Shown here in pieces: positions 50,602 through 58,759 of a stretch of 64,000 bases of DNA. Position 1 is the first letter of the stretch; every line of letters starts with the position of its first letter. The position numbers and the translations under genes were made by a program. A model generated the notes under the pieces. That model did not search any database and was not told where the DNA came from. It was given only the letters and a program-made list of their open reading frames with translations. Source of the DNA: Candidatus Nitrosotenuis chungbukensis (GTDB lineage: Archaea > Thermoproteota > Nitrososphaeria > Nitrososphaerales > Nitrosopumilaceae). The DNA lies in the NCBI RefSeq assembly GCF_000685395.1, contig NZ_AVSQ01000009.1, positions 1-64,000 of the forward strand, in the 5' to 3' direction.

Positions 50602-51630
50602 ATGGAGATTTTGAAAATTGACGGCTCACACGGGGAAAGTGGAGGACAAATCCTCCGCAGCGCAGTAACATTATCGTCAATAACAGGAAGACCAATACAA
50701 ATTGAAAACATTCGCAAAAACCGCAAGATACCTGGACTGAGAGCGCAACACCTATCAGCTGTAAAACTGCTTGCAAAACTCTGCAATGCCAAAGTGGAAG
50801 GGCTGCACATCGGATCTTCAACTATAGCATTTCATCCAAATCAACTACAGGACATGTCTTTACAGGAAAATGTCGGTACAGCTGGTAGCATCTCTTTGAT
50901 TTTACAAGTATTGATACCTGCAGTTGCACTTGCAAGGAGGAAATTAGAACTATCTATAATTGGAGGAACAGACGTGCTTTGGAGCCCCACCGGTGATTAT
51001 ACAAAACATGTGCTAGGAGAGGCGTTCTCAAGAATAGGAATTAATTTTTCAATGAAAATAAAAAAGCGCGGATATTATCCAAAGGGGGGCGGAATAGTTG
51101 ACGTTCTGGTACACCCATCAAAAAAACTAAATCCAATATTTCTTACAAAGCAAAATACAAAGGACGCAAAAGTACTATGCTCTCATTCTGGAATATATGA
51201 CGTTGAGTCATTTGTGGATGATGTAAATAACACTCTGAAAAAAAATGGGTTTTCAGCGCAATCTCAAATTAATGAACAGCCCGCTCAAAATCAGGGTGCA
51301 TCACTAGTTGTTTTCAGTCAGGATTCCACATCGATCAATGGCGCAGACGAATTGCTGGATTTTAAAAATAAAGACATCTTTGGCAAAAAATGCCAAAACA
51401 GTTTTCTTGAATCTAATCTTGGGGTTGACACCAACTTATCTGACATGCTGGTAGTACCGCTAAGCCTGATAAATGAAACGTCTGTTTTTACAGTAAGAGA
51501 AATTTCAGAACACCTGCAAACAAATCTTTACATCACGTCAAAAATTACCGGATGCAAGTACGGTGTAGGTAAAATTGATAACGGCTATGAAATAAGAATT
51601 CAAGGAAACTCAGACTCCAGCATCCAATAA
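50602..51630 (+). CDS. rtcA: RNA 3'-terminal phosphate cyclase
   Basis: The 342-residue enzyme converts RNA 3'-phosphates to 2',3'-cyclic phosphates with ATP. DGSHGESGGQILRSAVTLSS near 6-25 is the RtcA signature, GSISLILQVLIPA near 95-107 follows, and SEHLQTN near 302-308 places the adenylated His at about 304. RtcA products would be ligated by RtcB or opened by ThpR-type phosphodiesterases (13272-13811). It overlaps the convergent membrane-protein gene by 21 bp. Confidence 0.95.
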   Translation: MEILKIDGSHGESGGQILRSAVTLSSITGRPIQIENIRKNRKIPGLRAQHLSAVKLLAKLCNAKVEGLHIGSSTIAFHPNQLQDMSLQENVGTAGSISLILQVLIPAVALARRKLELSIIGGTDVLWSPTGDYTKHVLGEAFSRIGINFSMKIKKRGYYPKGGGIVDVLVHPSKKLNPIFLTKQNTKDAKVLCSHSGIYDVESFVDDVNNTLKKNGFSAQSQINEQPAQNQGASLVVFSQDSTSINGADELLDFKNKDIFGKKCQNSFLESNLGVDTNLSDMLVVPLSLINETSVFTVREISEHLQTNLYITSKITGCKYGVGKIDNGYEIRIQGNSDSSIQ

Positions 51631-52107
51631 TGAGGCCATAAATAAAACCGCGACAGAAAGGCCCACAGTTACTTGGCCGACGATTATTATCTTTGTGCGT
51701 AGCTTTGTGATTTGAGAATCAGATAGCTGTTTTGACATTATTTTCTGTTCCACCTCCTTTCTAATTATTCTGACATGAACTCCAAACGCCACTAGCAAAC
51801 CTATAACAAAAATTATTTTGATGACTAAAAGCATGCCATAACTGGTTGAAAATAAAAAATCCGGCCTAATCAGCATCTGGTGCGCATTAAATATTCCAGT
51901 TGCAATCATAATTACCAGTGATGGAATTGCGACTCGGTTGAACTTCCTTCCAACCTTTATCATAATTTGCAGCCTGTCCTCTACTGATGAGGACATTGTC
52001 TTTAGGACTGGAGCAAAAACCATTGCAATAAACAAAGAGCCCCCAACCCAAATAGCAGAAGCTACCAAATGAATCCACGTGATGATAGCTTGTTCAATTG
52101 CCATCAC
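51610..52107 (-). CDS. CopD-like/DUF membrane protein
   Basis: A 165-residue protein with four predicted helices. IITWIHLVASAIWVGGSLFI near 8-27 is the hallmark of the CopD/YdjZ-like family of copper-resistance and heme-associated membrane proteins. A second His, in NAHQMLIRP, and a third, in GVHVRII, could bind copper or heme. Copper handling would make sense in ammonia oxidisers, which are copper-rich, but this remains inference. Confidence 0.7.
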   Translation of the reverse strand: MMAIEQAIITWIHLVASAIWVGGSLFIAMVFAPVLKTMSSSVEDRLQIMIKVGRKFNRVAIPSLVIMIATGIFNAHQMLIRPDFLFSTSYGMLLVIKIIFVIGLLVAFGVHVRIIRKEVEQKIMSKQLSDSQITKLRTKIIIVGQVTVGLSVAVLFMASLLDAGV

Positions 52108-52185
52108 TCATGATGAATCTGTGTACAAATATTATCTATTTGACCTGAACAACATTTTTTAGTTGTAGTATTTTGGTACAAATGA

Positions 52186-52680
52186 TTGTTCATTCAAGGA
52201 AAGGGCATAATTTATGTCGCAATAGCGGGGCTTTTAGCTATGCTTGGGGGAATCACTTGGTATGCAAGTCTTGACAACCCACAGCTTGGCATGGCAGAAA
52301 TTCAACTGACCAATGTCAAAGTTGTAAACACAAATACCGTTGACAACCGAGTTACCCTAGAAGTCAGTTTTCTAATCAAAAATCCGAGCGAAAAAACATT
52401 CACAGTATCAAACATAGATTACGAGTTATTTGCAAATGGCAAACCTGTTGGAAAAGGCTCATACTCAACTGAGGACATTGCTCTTCCAGGACGAGCCGCA
52501 TTCTATCCTGGCTCGCAAATTGAATTGCCAACAAACCTCAACTTGATACTCTCTGACAGCAATACCGATGAATACAATTCAATAATCAATGGTCAGGATC
52601 TAAAGTTTAGCGCAAAGGGTAAAATGGTTGTTGAATCGGCTTGGAGCCTAGTAGAAAGGGATTTTGACACCTCACAGTAA
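52186..52680 (+). CDS. Membrane-anchored LEA14-type (WHy) domain protein
   Basis: The 164-residue product starts at a TTG with one N-terminal membrane helix (about 7-27) and continues with a beta-sandwich resembling the WHy/LEA14 domain: VTLEVSFLIKNPSEKTFTVS, then YELFANGKPVGKG. Such domains are tied to desiccation or stress tolerance in plants and bacteria. A related plan occurs in the 58301 gene. Function here unknown. Confidence 0.7.
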   Translation: MFIQGKGIIYVAIAGLLAMLGGITWYASLDNPQLGMAEIQLTNVKVVNTNTVDNRVTLEVSFLIKNPSEKTFTVSNIDYELFANGKPVGKGSYSTEDIALPGRAAFYPGSQIELPTNLNLILSDSNTDEYNSIINGQDLKFSAKGKMVVESAWSLVERDFDTSQ

Positions 52681-52712
52681 ACAGAACGCAAAAACTTGTG
52701 GTGATTATTTAG

Positions 52713-52786
52713 TGGGCCGAGAGAGATTCGAACTCTCGATCACCGCCGTGTCGAGGCGGTATCCTAACCAGCTAGACTACCGGCCC
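52713..52786 (-). tRNA. tRNA-Val (anticodon GAC) with C33
   Basis: The 74-nt minus-strand cloverleaf has acceptor GGGCCGG/TCGGCCC, discriminator A, anticodon stem CCGCC/GGCGG and T-arm GAGAG/CTCTC with loop TTCGAAT. The 7-nt anticodon loop is TCGACAC: U32, C33, then GAC at 34-36, giving Val. Position 33 (base 52753) is C where almost all elongator tRNAs have U. An 8-nt loop or an alternative register (CGA, Ser) does not fit the stem or the short variable loop. Confidence 0.85.
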
Positions 52787-52852
52787 AATGAAGTACAGAA
52801 CCTGGTGCCTACATTATTAATCTTTAAACGGGAAGGAGCAAACTAGATTAAA

Positions 52853-53572
52853 ATGAGCGACAAGTTTTCAAACCAAGAAAAATCCGGCCTATACAAGGCA
52901 ATTTACACAAGGAGAGATGTTCGCTCCCACTTTAACTCAAAACCAATAGGCGACGAAATCTTGACACGAATCCTAAATGCCGCGCATCGTGCTCCATCTG
53001 TGGGATTTTCCCAACCGTGGAACTTTATTCTGATAAGAGACTCTCAAACAAAAGCAAAGGTAAAACAATCATTTGAAGAGGAAAAAAGCAGATCTACAAA
53101 CCAAGTCGATGATTCAAAAAAAGAAAAATACACCTCGCTAAAACTGGAAGGAATTTTAGAATCAGACGTAAACATTTGCATCACTTATGATCCAACAAGA
53201 TTTGGGCCATTTGTGATCGGAAGATCAAGCATACCGGAAACCGGAATCTATAGCGTATGCTGTGCAGTGCAGAACCTCTGGCTTGCCGCAAGATCAGAAG
53301 AGATAGGGGTGGGCTGGGTCAGCATTCTGTCCAATGATACGCTAAAAAAAGCACTAGATCTGCCTGATCACATTGTCCCCGTGGCGTACCTGTGCTTGGG
53401 ACATGTGGAGGAATTTGCAGAAAAGCCTGATCTGGAAGCTGCAAAATGGCTGCCCCGATTAGAGCTAAAAGACGTTGTATATTTTGAGAAATGGGGGCAA
53501 ACTCAAAACACGCCCATTTGGAGCCAAATACACGAGCTAATTAGGACAAACCTTGATTACGCTTTTAAATAA
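52853..53572 (+). CDS. bluB: 5,6-dimethylbenzimidazole synthase
   Basis: The 239-residue flavin-destroying nitroreductase-fold enzyme makes the lower ligand of cobalamin. TRRDVRSHF near 20-28, AAHRAPSVGFSQPWNFIL near 44-61 and CAVQNLWLAARSEEIGVGWV near 143-162 closely match BluB rather than generic nitroreductases. This implies DMB-cobalamin synthesis de novo, consistent with cbiE and cbiH in the window. ATG 52853 has a TATA-like tctttaaac about 28 nt upstream. Confidence 0.92.
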   Translation: MSDKFSNQEKSGLYKAIYTRRDVRSHFNSKPIGDEILTRILNAAHRAPSVGFSQPWNFILIRDSQTKAKVKQSFEEEKSRSTNQVDDSKKEKYTSLKLEGILESDVNICITYDPTRFGPFVIGRSSIPETGIYSVCCAVQNLWLAARSEEIGVGWVSILSNDTLKKALDLPDHIVPVAYLCLGHVEEFAEKPDLEAAKWLPRLELKDVVYFEKWGQTQNTPIWSQIHELIRTNLDYAFK

Positions 53573-53592
53573 TCACTCTGCAGTTTCTGGCT

Positions 53593-53686
53593 GGGCTTGT
53601 AGCGCAGAGTCAATTATGACGCGAAACATGGATAGCGCGGCAGCCTCCTAAGTTGCAGGTCGAGGGATCGAAGCCCTCCAAGCCCG
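53593..53686 (+). tRNA. tRNA-Arg (anticodon CCT) with enlarged D-loop
   Basis: Acceptor GGGCTTG/CAAGCCC, D-stem GCGC/GCGC, anticodon stem GCAGC/GTTGC with loop CTCCTAA (anticodon CCT) and T-stem GAGGG/CCCTC are all paired. The D-loop (53606-53634) has 29 nt instead of about 10, with an internal GTCA-ATTA-TGAC hairpin, suggesting a non-canonical intron of about 18-20 nt. The T-loop is ATCGAAG, so positions 54 and 60 differ from the usual T and T. It may be a real spliced tRNA or one that is decaying. Confidence 0.8.
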
Positions 53687-53743
53687 TCCAATTTTTTTCA
53701 AAATATTATTTTAATTTAAATACAGAATGGTCAACAAGAGAGC

Positions 53744-54265
53744 GTGAAAACTGTAGTAATTTCCGGCAGCCCAAGAAAAACCGCAAATACCCAAATCATG
53801 ATGAAATTTGTTTACGATTATGCCAAATCAAAGAACCAGGACATAAAATTCATTAATTTGTCAGAGGGTGGAATCGACTATTTCAGTGGATCAAATGAAA
53901 ATTATAGCCAAACAACACTGCAAGCTGCCAAAGATATAATGGATGCAGACGTGTGGATTATAGGCACGCCGATTTATAATTCGTTTTTCAGTGCGGCACT
54001 AAAAAATCTCTTTGAGTTTGTCAATTACAAAAGCACGGCGGGAAAAACTGCAGGTCTTGCAATCCTTGCGTCCGGAAACATTGGCTTTATCGATGTTCAA
54101 ACACTACTGACACAGCTAATGAGCTACTTTAGGGTAGTCACAAACCCAAAGGCCGTCTTCATGACTGTCGATGCAATAAAGGATGGCCAAATTGGAGAAA
54201 ATGAAAAAACAAAACTAAAAGAACTGGTTGATGAAACTATGCTTCTTGCATCTAGGCAAAAGTAG
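53744..54265 (+). CDS. NADPH-dependent FMN reductase (flavodoxin-fold)
   Basis: The 173-residue product has the FMN-binding SGSPRKTANT near 7-16 and the second loop GTPIYNSFFSAALKN near 74-88 of the NADPH-dependent FMN or quinone reductase family. It starts at a GTG. Physiological acceptors may be flavins, quinones or metals. It overlaps the convergent secreted-protein gene by 14 bp. Confidence 0.88.
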   Translation: MKTVVISGSPRKTANTQIMMKFVYDYAKSKNQDIKFINLSEGGIDYFSGSNENYSQTTLQAAKDIMDADVWIIGTPIYNSFFSAALKNLFEFVNYKSTAGKTAGLAILASGNIGFIDVQTLLTQLMSYFRVVTNPKAVFMTVDAIKDGQIGENEKTKLKELVDETMLLASRQK

Positions 54266-54671
54266 AGCTTTTGTCAAGATACACCACTTTGAATATCTTG
54301 ACAGTATAGTCGCCCTCAAAGATTTTAGTAACTACGTCATTTGTTACGTCTCTTACCCTGAACTTGTATTCGTATGAGCCGTCCTTTTTGACATCAGTTT
54401 GGGCAAAATGAACTGCCTCGCCATTTTTGTAAATCTGAATTATTACCGGATACTCCTCTACAGGACTTGCTATTTTTCCTTCAACAAAACCCCATGGTAA
54501 TTTGTTTTCTTTTGGTGCATGAAAAGGCACGATTGTTTTTTCAAGTCCAATTGATGAGTTAATTGGAGTTATTGTTGTCTGAGTATCTACTGTTTCTGCA
54601 GATGAAGTAGAGATTGCCGAAAGAATTGCAATCATTGCAAAACTTGCAAATACTGTTTTGTTTAGAAACAT
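54252..54671 (-). CDS. Small secreted beta-sandwich protein
   Basis: The 139-residue product has a signal peptide ending near SSAE (about 25) and one beta-rich domain (about 58-135: WGFVEGKIASPVEEYPVIIQ, then KKDGSYEYKFRVRD) of the kind used in thaumarchaeal surface proteins. No catalytic features. Function unknown. Confidence 0.7.
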   Translation of the reverse strand: MFLNKTVFASFAMIAILSAISTSSAETVDTQTTITPINSSIGLEKTIVPFHAPKENKLPWGFVEGKIASPVEEYPVIIQIYKNGEAVHFAQTDVKKDGSYEYKFRVRDVTNDVVTKIFEGDYTVKIFKVVYLDKSSTFA

Positions 54672-54727
54672 TAGGAATAATCATGAAATAGTCAAATATT
54701 AACATGACGTATCAATTACACGTGTTA

Positions 54728-54844
54728 ATGAACCAAGACATTCTAAATGACGGATGTGTGTGCAAATGCCACTTTGGTGGTGCAGTAAGTTGTCCTGGAT
54801 GCAAACGAAATCACAAATCGAGTATATGCAAGCACTGTCAGTAG
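54728..54844 (+). CDS. 38-residue Cys-rich mini-protein, probable zinc site
   Basis: The peptide reads MNQDILNDGCVCKCHFGGAV and continues SCPGCKRNH and ICKHCQ. Seven Cys (10, 12, 14, 22, 25, 34, 37) and three His give at least two metal knuckles. It lies one base before the convergent 54846 gene and about 56 bp after the divergent secreted protein start. It is too dense in Cys to be random. Function unknown. Confidence 0.65.
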   Translation: MNQDILNDGCVCKCHFGGAVSCPGCKRNHKSSICKHCQ

Positions 54845-54845
54845 C

Positions 54846-55307
54846 TTATTTCTTCGTGCCCTTTTCTTTTGATGCAAGAACTTTGAGATTTGCAAGTTCT
54901 GCTTTGAGCGCCTCAATTTGAACTAGGGTTTCTAGACTTGCGATCTGCTGCTTTAATCGATCAATTTCGCCATCTTTGAGCTTTACAGTATCGTGTAATT
55001 CGTTTAACTGAGCTGTAAATGTGGTCTTGGCCGTGTTTAATTCGTCATATGTCGCTGTCTTTGCTTGTGCTGTTTGCGATCTGTGTTCTATGCTAGGTGA
55101 GCTTTTTTTTTCCTCATGACCATGTTTGTGGGCATAGTCAGCACTTTTTTGTGCAGCCCAACAAATTCCTACCAAAAACCACGTTACAATTGATGATACT
55201 AGTAGCAGTTGGTGTAGCGCGGCAGGCATTACAAAGTAAAGCCATGTCAAAATTGAAGCAAAAATAGCAACAACAACCGTGGCTAGATGGTTGCCCAGAT
55301 AACCCAT
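54846..55307 (-). CDS. Membrane protein with C-terminal coiled coil
   Basis: The 153-residue product has two predicted membrane helices (about 6-27 and 32-52), a His/Lys-rich linker (HKHGHEEKKSS) and a heptad-like coiled coil (about 85-145: LKDGEIDRLKQQIASLETL). The His-rich linker might bind metal. It may oligomerise through the coiled coil. Unknown family. Confidence 0.7.
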   Translation of the reverse strand: MGYLGNHLATVVVAIFASILTWLYFVMPAALHQLLLVSSIVTWFLVGICWAAQKSADYAHKHGHEEKKSSPSIEHRSQTAQAKTATYDELNTAKTTFTAQLNELHDTVKLKDGEIDRLKQQIASLETLVQIEALKAELANLKVLASKEKGTKK

Positions 55308-55386
55308 GTCTATGCGGAGACCATGTCGAATATAACAGTAATGCTTGATTTTGGAATTTGATAATAAAAGAAAAGATAAGCGAAGT

Positions 55387-55623
55387 TTATTCGTCTTTTT
55401 CTTGACTTGCAGCGGATTCCAGTTGTGGGATCTCTGATTGTAAAATTTTAATTTTTGTCAATAGTTCGTTTCTGAGATCTCTTGCAACTCTTCGTACTGT
55501 AGGTCGTGGAACGCCAAGCTCATCAACCACTTTGGAGTAAATGTCTTGTTTGTCAGTTAGCCCCTTTTCAAGATAAGAATTGATTGCTTGTTTAATGACG
55601 GTGCTTTGATTTGTGCGATTCAC
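55387..55623 (-). CDS. Small helix-turn-helix DNA-binding protein
   Basis: The 78-residue product has an HTH at about 22-52 (TDKQDIYSKVVDELGVPRPT, VRRVARDLRNEL) and an acidic tail. It starts at a leaderless GTG, with a minus-strand TATATAG at about 55643-55650. A small chromatin or regulatory protein is likely; its targets are unknown. The spacer to the next gene (55624-55876, 253 bp) is AT-rich, with promoters at both ends and no further gene that I can see. Confidence 0.75.
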   Translation of the reverse strand: MNRTNQSTVIKQAINSYLEKGLTDKQDIYSKVVDELGVPRPTVRRVARDLRNELLTKIKILQSEIPQLESAASQEKDE

Positions 55624-55876
55624 AATCTGTAATTTTTTCCGTTCTATATAAGACTATAACTTTTTCAAACAAACATTAGAGCTGTATTTTACTTCAAAAA
55701 ATTCTTATACCATTTAATATTCCAAACTTGATTTTAATTGTAAAATAAATATTCTATAACTTGGTACCAAATTAAAAAACGCATCAAAACAAAACTTTGT
55801 AATAATTACAATCTTGCTTGAATTACTTAGCTAAAAATAGTAAGACTCTTATGATAAAGACGGAGCCTGTCATTGT

Positions 55877-56356
55877 TTGGCAAAGGTAACAATAGAAACC
55901 AGATTTGGAAAAATTGTATTTAAACTATTACCTGAAATTGCTCCGGAAACCGTTAGAAACTTTGCAAAGCTTGCCGGCTCTGGATTTTATGATGGGACGC
56001 TATTCCATAGAGTTATTCCTGGCTTTATGATTCAGGGGGGGGATCCGAATACCAAAAAGCCAGACAAAGGTAGGTGGGGACAAGGTGGCCCTGGCTACAC
56101 GGTCAAAGCCGAATTCAATTCCCGCTCACATTTACGTGGAATAGTGTCGATGGCAAGAGCAACGGATCCAAACAGCGCAGGCTCGCAGTTCTTTATAGTT
56201 ACCACCGACAGCACGTTTTTAGACAGACAGTATACCGTGTTTGGGGAGGTAATTGAGGGAATGAGTGTGGCAGATGCCATAGTCAATCAGCCACGTGATA
56301 GAAACGACTGTCCGCTCCAGGACATACAGATGTCAAAGGTAACGATGTCAGAATAA
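55877..56356 (+). CDS. ppiB: Cytosolic cyclophilin peptidyl-prolyl isomerase
   Basis: The 159-residue single-domain PPIase has FHRVIPGFMIQGGDP near 44-58, GIVSMARA near 90-97 and AGSQFFIVTTD near 102-112, containing the catalytic Arg and the Phe and Gln pocket. No signal peptide. TTG start with TATA-like ttatgataa about 27 nt upstream. A secreted relative is encoded at 37713-39266. Confidence 0.93.
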   Translation: MAKVTIETRFGKIVFKLLPEIAPETVRNFAKLAGSGFYDGTLFHRVIPGFMIQGGDPNTKKPDKGRWGQGGPGYTVKAEFNSRSHLRGIVSMARATDPNSAGSQFFIVTTDSTFLDRQYTVFGEVIEGMSVADAIVNQPRDRNDCPLQDIQMSKVTMSE

Positions 56357-56361
56357 TAAAA

Positions 56362-57258
56362 ATGAAAAAAATCATACTTGGAATCATACTTGGCGTATTA
56401 TTTTCATCAGTAGGCACTGTATTTGCGCAACAAGCAACAATTGGCAACCCTCCAACACAGATAGTAAAAATCACAATAGACGAGGATGGATCTGCCCATG
56501 TTATTCATGTGGTGGAACCGAGCATACAGCCACAACAAGTAACTGTCATTCAGAACAATTTTACTAATTTGCAAATTAAAGAGGAGAACGGCTACATACC
56601 TCAGTATGGGGAGGTAAGCGGAAATGTAAAGAGCTTCATGCTGTTCCCAACAGACAAAAGAACTCTCATCGAATATGATCTGAAAAACGTAGTGAAGCTA
56701 AAAGATGGAATGTGGAGATGGGACTATGTGTATCTTGCAGAGACCAAGTTCTATCTTCCAGAAGATGCTAATCTAATATTTACAAATGAAACCCCAATCA
56801 ACCTTGCCGAGAAAAGGGGAGTCAACTGTCACGGTTGCCAAGTAAAACTAGAATATGAGTTGGGCCAGACAGAAATTGTAAAGCAGGTTCAATGGCAAGA
56901 CAAAAAATTCGACGTCAGAATCATAACACTGGCCGATATCTCGTCATTCAAATTTGATCAACCAAACAAAAAAATCACATTTGATGTAAACGATGAAAAC
57001 AAGTACGTTACATTGATCATACCACTCGAATTGCTTTGGAATCCTTACCAAGTGCTACTTAATGGAAATACCACACTGGATAATGAATTTTATTCGGACG
57101 GCAAAACCATGTGGCTTGGCATAAAGCCTGACAAAGTAGGTACCGTAGAAATAATTGGCGTTTCTGCAGTGCCCGAATTTCCTCTAGTGTCACTTTTGAT
57201 ATTTGGCTCCGCAATGGTTGTTGCCGTAAGATACAAGAACAAATTTAGTCTCCGCTAG
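56362..57258 (+). CDS. Secreted protein with PEFG-CTERM-like sorting tail
   Basis: The 298-residue product has a signal peptide (1-22, ending VFAQQ), a beta-rich body with one CHGC motif near 154-157, and a C-terminal VPEFPLVSLLIFGSAMVV segment followed by basic residues. This PEF motif plus helix plus basic end is the archaeal PEFG-CTERM protein-sorting signal, here with P in the fourth position. The protein is presumably processed by an archaeosortase and attached to the surface. It starts five bases after ppiB. Confidence 0.8.
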   Translation: MKKIILGIILGVLFSSVGTVFAQQATIGNPPTQIVKITIDEDGSAHVIHVVEPSIQPQQVTVIQNNFTNLQIKEENGYIPQYGEVSGNVKSFMLFPTDKRTLIEYDLKNVVKLKDGMWRWDYVYLAETKFYLPEDANLIFTNETPINLAEKRGVNCHGCQVKLEYELGQTEIVKQVQWQDKKFDVRIITLADISSFKFDQPNKKITFDVNDENKYVTLIIPLELLWNPYQVLLNGNTTLDNEFYSDGKTMWLGIKPDKVGTVEIIGVSAVPEFPLVSLLIFGSAMVVAVRYKNKFSLR

Positions 57259-57400
57259 AACCACAGGAACAGAACCCATACTCATCGATTCTTACATTGC
57301 AGAGGGGGCATTTTTCCCCGTAATCGACCTCCCACGGCTCCTTACCAAACAACTTGAAATGATCGTCAATTTCTTCCGGTACGATTCGCTTTTTTGCCAA
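57245..57400 (-). CDS. 51-residue protein with C-terminal zinc ribbon
   Basis: The frame runs from TTG 57400 to TAA and reads AKKRIVPEEIDDHFKLFG, then WEVDYGEKCPLCNVRIDEYG and FCSCGSSGD. Two Cys pairs (31/34 and 44/46) make a plausible zinc ribbon. A minus-strand TATTATA about 26-30 nt upstream supports a leaderless TTG. It overlaps the PEFG-like gene by 14 bp. Function unknown. Confidence 0.6.
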   Translation of the reverse strand: MAKKRIVPEEIDDHFKLFGKEPWEVDYGEKCPLCNVRIDEYGFCSCGSSGD

Positions 57401-57490
57401 TAATCCAATATGGTAAAAAAAGGTATAATAGCATTCAATAACAAAAAATCAAATTTGTGAATTTATTAATAGAAATGACCTGATCAATCT

Positions 57491-57676
57491 ATGAGGTGTG
57501 ACTGTGGATGTCATTGCATAAGGTGCAAGAGCACAAACCTTGAGTCATTCCAAGTGGGAAATGTAGAACCTGATGGGTATTTTGACATGCATCACACCTG
57601 TAAAGAATGTAATACGCATTTTGATCATCTGGATGGCACTGTTTTTGCCAAATGTGATATCTGCAAACACGATTAG
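57491..57676 (+). CDS. 61-residue Cys-rich zinc-binding protein
   Basis: The product starts MRCDCGCHCIRCKS and has further CKEC (37-40) and CDIC (55-58) pairs, with nearby His residues. It should hold two or more zinc ions, with a treble-clef or ribbon plan. A TATA-like tttattaatag is about 25 nt upstream, so the ATG is leaderless. The stop overlaps the convergent gene as TTAG. Confidence 0.75.
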   Translation: MRCDCGCHCIRCKSTNLESFQVGNVEPDGYFDMHHTCKECNTHFDHLDGTVFAKCDICKHD

Positions 57677-58167
57677 CTGATAATTTGGGGTTCCTTGAAA
57701 TAGTAGGTTTTATTTTCCTGCGAGTTTTTCTCAAGTTCCTTATGAAATGCCATTCTTGATAGTGCTTTTGATACATCAAGGGGGCTTGCGATCCAACCGT
57801 ATTCTCTTAGGTGCTCTACTGTCTCTGAAACTGTTCTCGGTTTTGCAAAGAACAGATCTCTTTCTAACAGTTCAATCTTACTTGGCACCTCATCCTGGTC
57901 TATGGGGGTTGGCGGTGAAAATTCTGGTTCATGCACTTCGGCGTCATTTAGTATCTTAAGGTAATCCAAATTTGCTTGATATGCCTGCGTTATTTCTCTT
58001 GGCGGCTCTAGCGAAACGACCTCATCGCTGATAATTCTGGCCCTGCCTTCTCCAAGCCTGCTTGTAAGGTCAGAAATCACTTGGCCTATTGTTTCATTAT
58101 CTATGTAAAAGTCTCTAGATTCAACTTCTACCTCGTTTTCACCGAATTTGAGCCTAATTTTTGCCAT
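57673..58167 (-). CDS. Conserved-type soluble protein with possible winged-helix end
   Basis: From ATG 58167 the protein has 164 residues: MAKIRLKFGENEVEVESRDF, a Pro-rich acidic middle (EFSPPTPIDQDEVPS) and a helical C-terminus (PRTVSETVEHLREYGWIASP, SKALSRMAFHKELEK) that resembles a winged-helix or HTH region. A minus-strand AATAAATG about 26 nt upstream supports this start over 58245. I do not recognise a named family. Confidence 0.7.
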   Translation of the reverse strand: MAKIRLKFGENEVEVESRDFYIDNETIGQVISDLTSRLGEGRARIISDEVVSLEPPREITQAYQANLDYLKILNDAEVHEPEFSPPTPIDQDEVPSKIELLERDLFFAKPRTVSETVEHLREYGWIASPLDVSKALSRMAFHKELEKNSQENKTYYFKEPQIIS

Positions 58168-58300
58168 TTGTATTAAAAACGACAAATTTTCATTTATTCT
58201 ACTAGCTCTAAGTAGCTTTAAGATTGGATCAAAAATTTTACACATCTTATCGGAAATTTTTTGTCCCTGTTATAGAAAAACAAATTTTTGATCAATAGGC

Positions 58301-58747
58301 ATGGGTAAAAAAGCACTTGCCGTCATTCTGGTTATAACAGGCATTGCCGTATTTGGATATACTCAATACGCGTCAGCTTCTCAAATTAGCGTTGCAATAA
58401 CTAGCAGCAAACTAATTGAAAAAACTGACAAGGGCTCATTGTACAATCTGGAGCTGGAATTCAAAAATCCGTCACTATTGATGCTTAATGCAGGAAAAAC
58501 TGATTTTACGTTATCAACTGAGGACAAAACGCTGGGAGGAGGAACCTTGGATCCGTTCATGCTTCCAGCTATGGGAAAGATTACAACAAATGGTATGTTT
58601 TTAAAAGATCAGAGCACCGATTCTAAGAATCCACAGGTAAAGATCTCTGGAACCACAAAATACCAGTTGCTGTTTGCCACACTTGATGTGCCGTTTACAT
58701 ACTATCCGACACAGGACCAAACTAGAGAATTTATACAAGACTCTTAA
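58301..58747 (+). CDS. Membrane-anchored LEA14-like domain protein
   Basis: The 148-residue product has an N-terminal helix (about 5-22) and a beta-sandwich with SLYNLELEFKNPSLLMLNAG, similar in plan to the 52186 gene. It probably sits outside the cytoplasmic membrane. A TATA-like ttatag about 28 nt upstream supports ATG 58301. It may be co-transcribed with the sugar kinase 12 bases later. Function unknown. Confidence 0.65.
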   Translation: MGKKALAVILVITGIAVFGYTQYASASQISVAITSSKLIEKTDKGSLYNLELEFKNPSLLMLNAGKTDFTLSTEDKTLGGGTLDPFMLPAMGKITTNGMFLKDQSTDSKNPQVKISGTTKYQLLFATLDVPFTYYPTQDQTREFIQDS

Positions 58748-58759
58748 TTTTTCCAATTA

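Noticed and set aside
52713-52786. Reading the tRNA as Ser(CGA) or Asp
   Set aside because: Ser would need a long variable arm and a shifted stem; Asp would need GTC and usually G73. The paired stem fixes the loop as TCGACAC, giving GAC.
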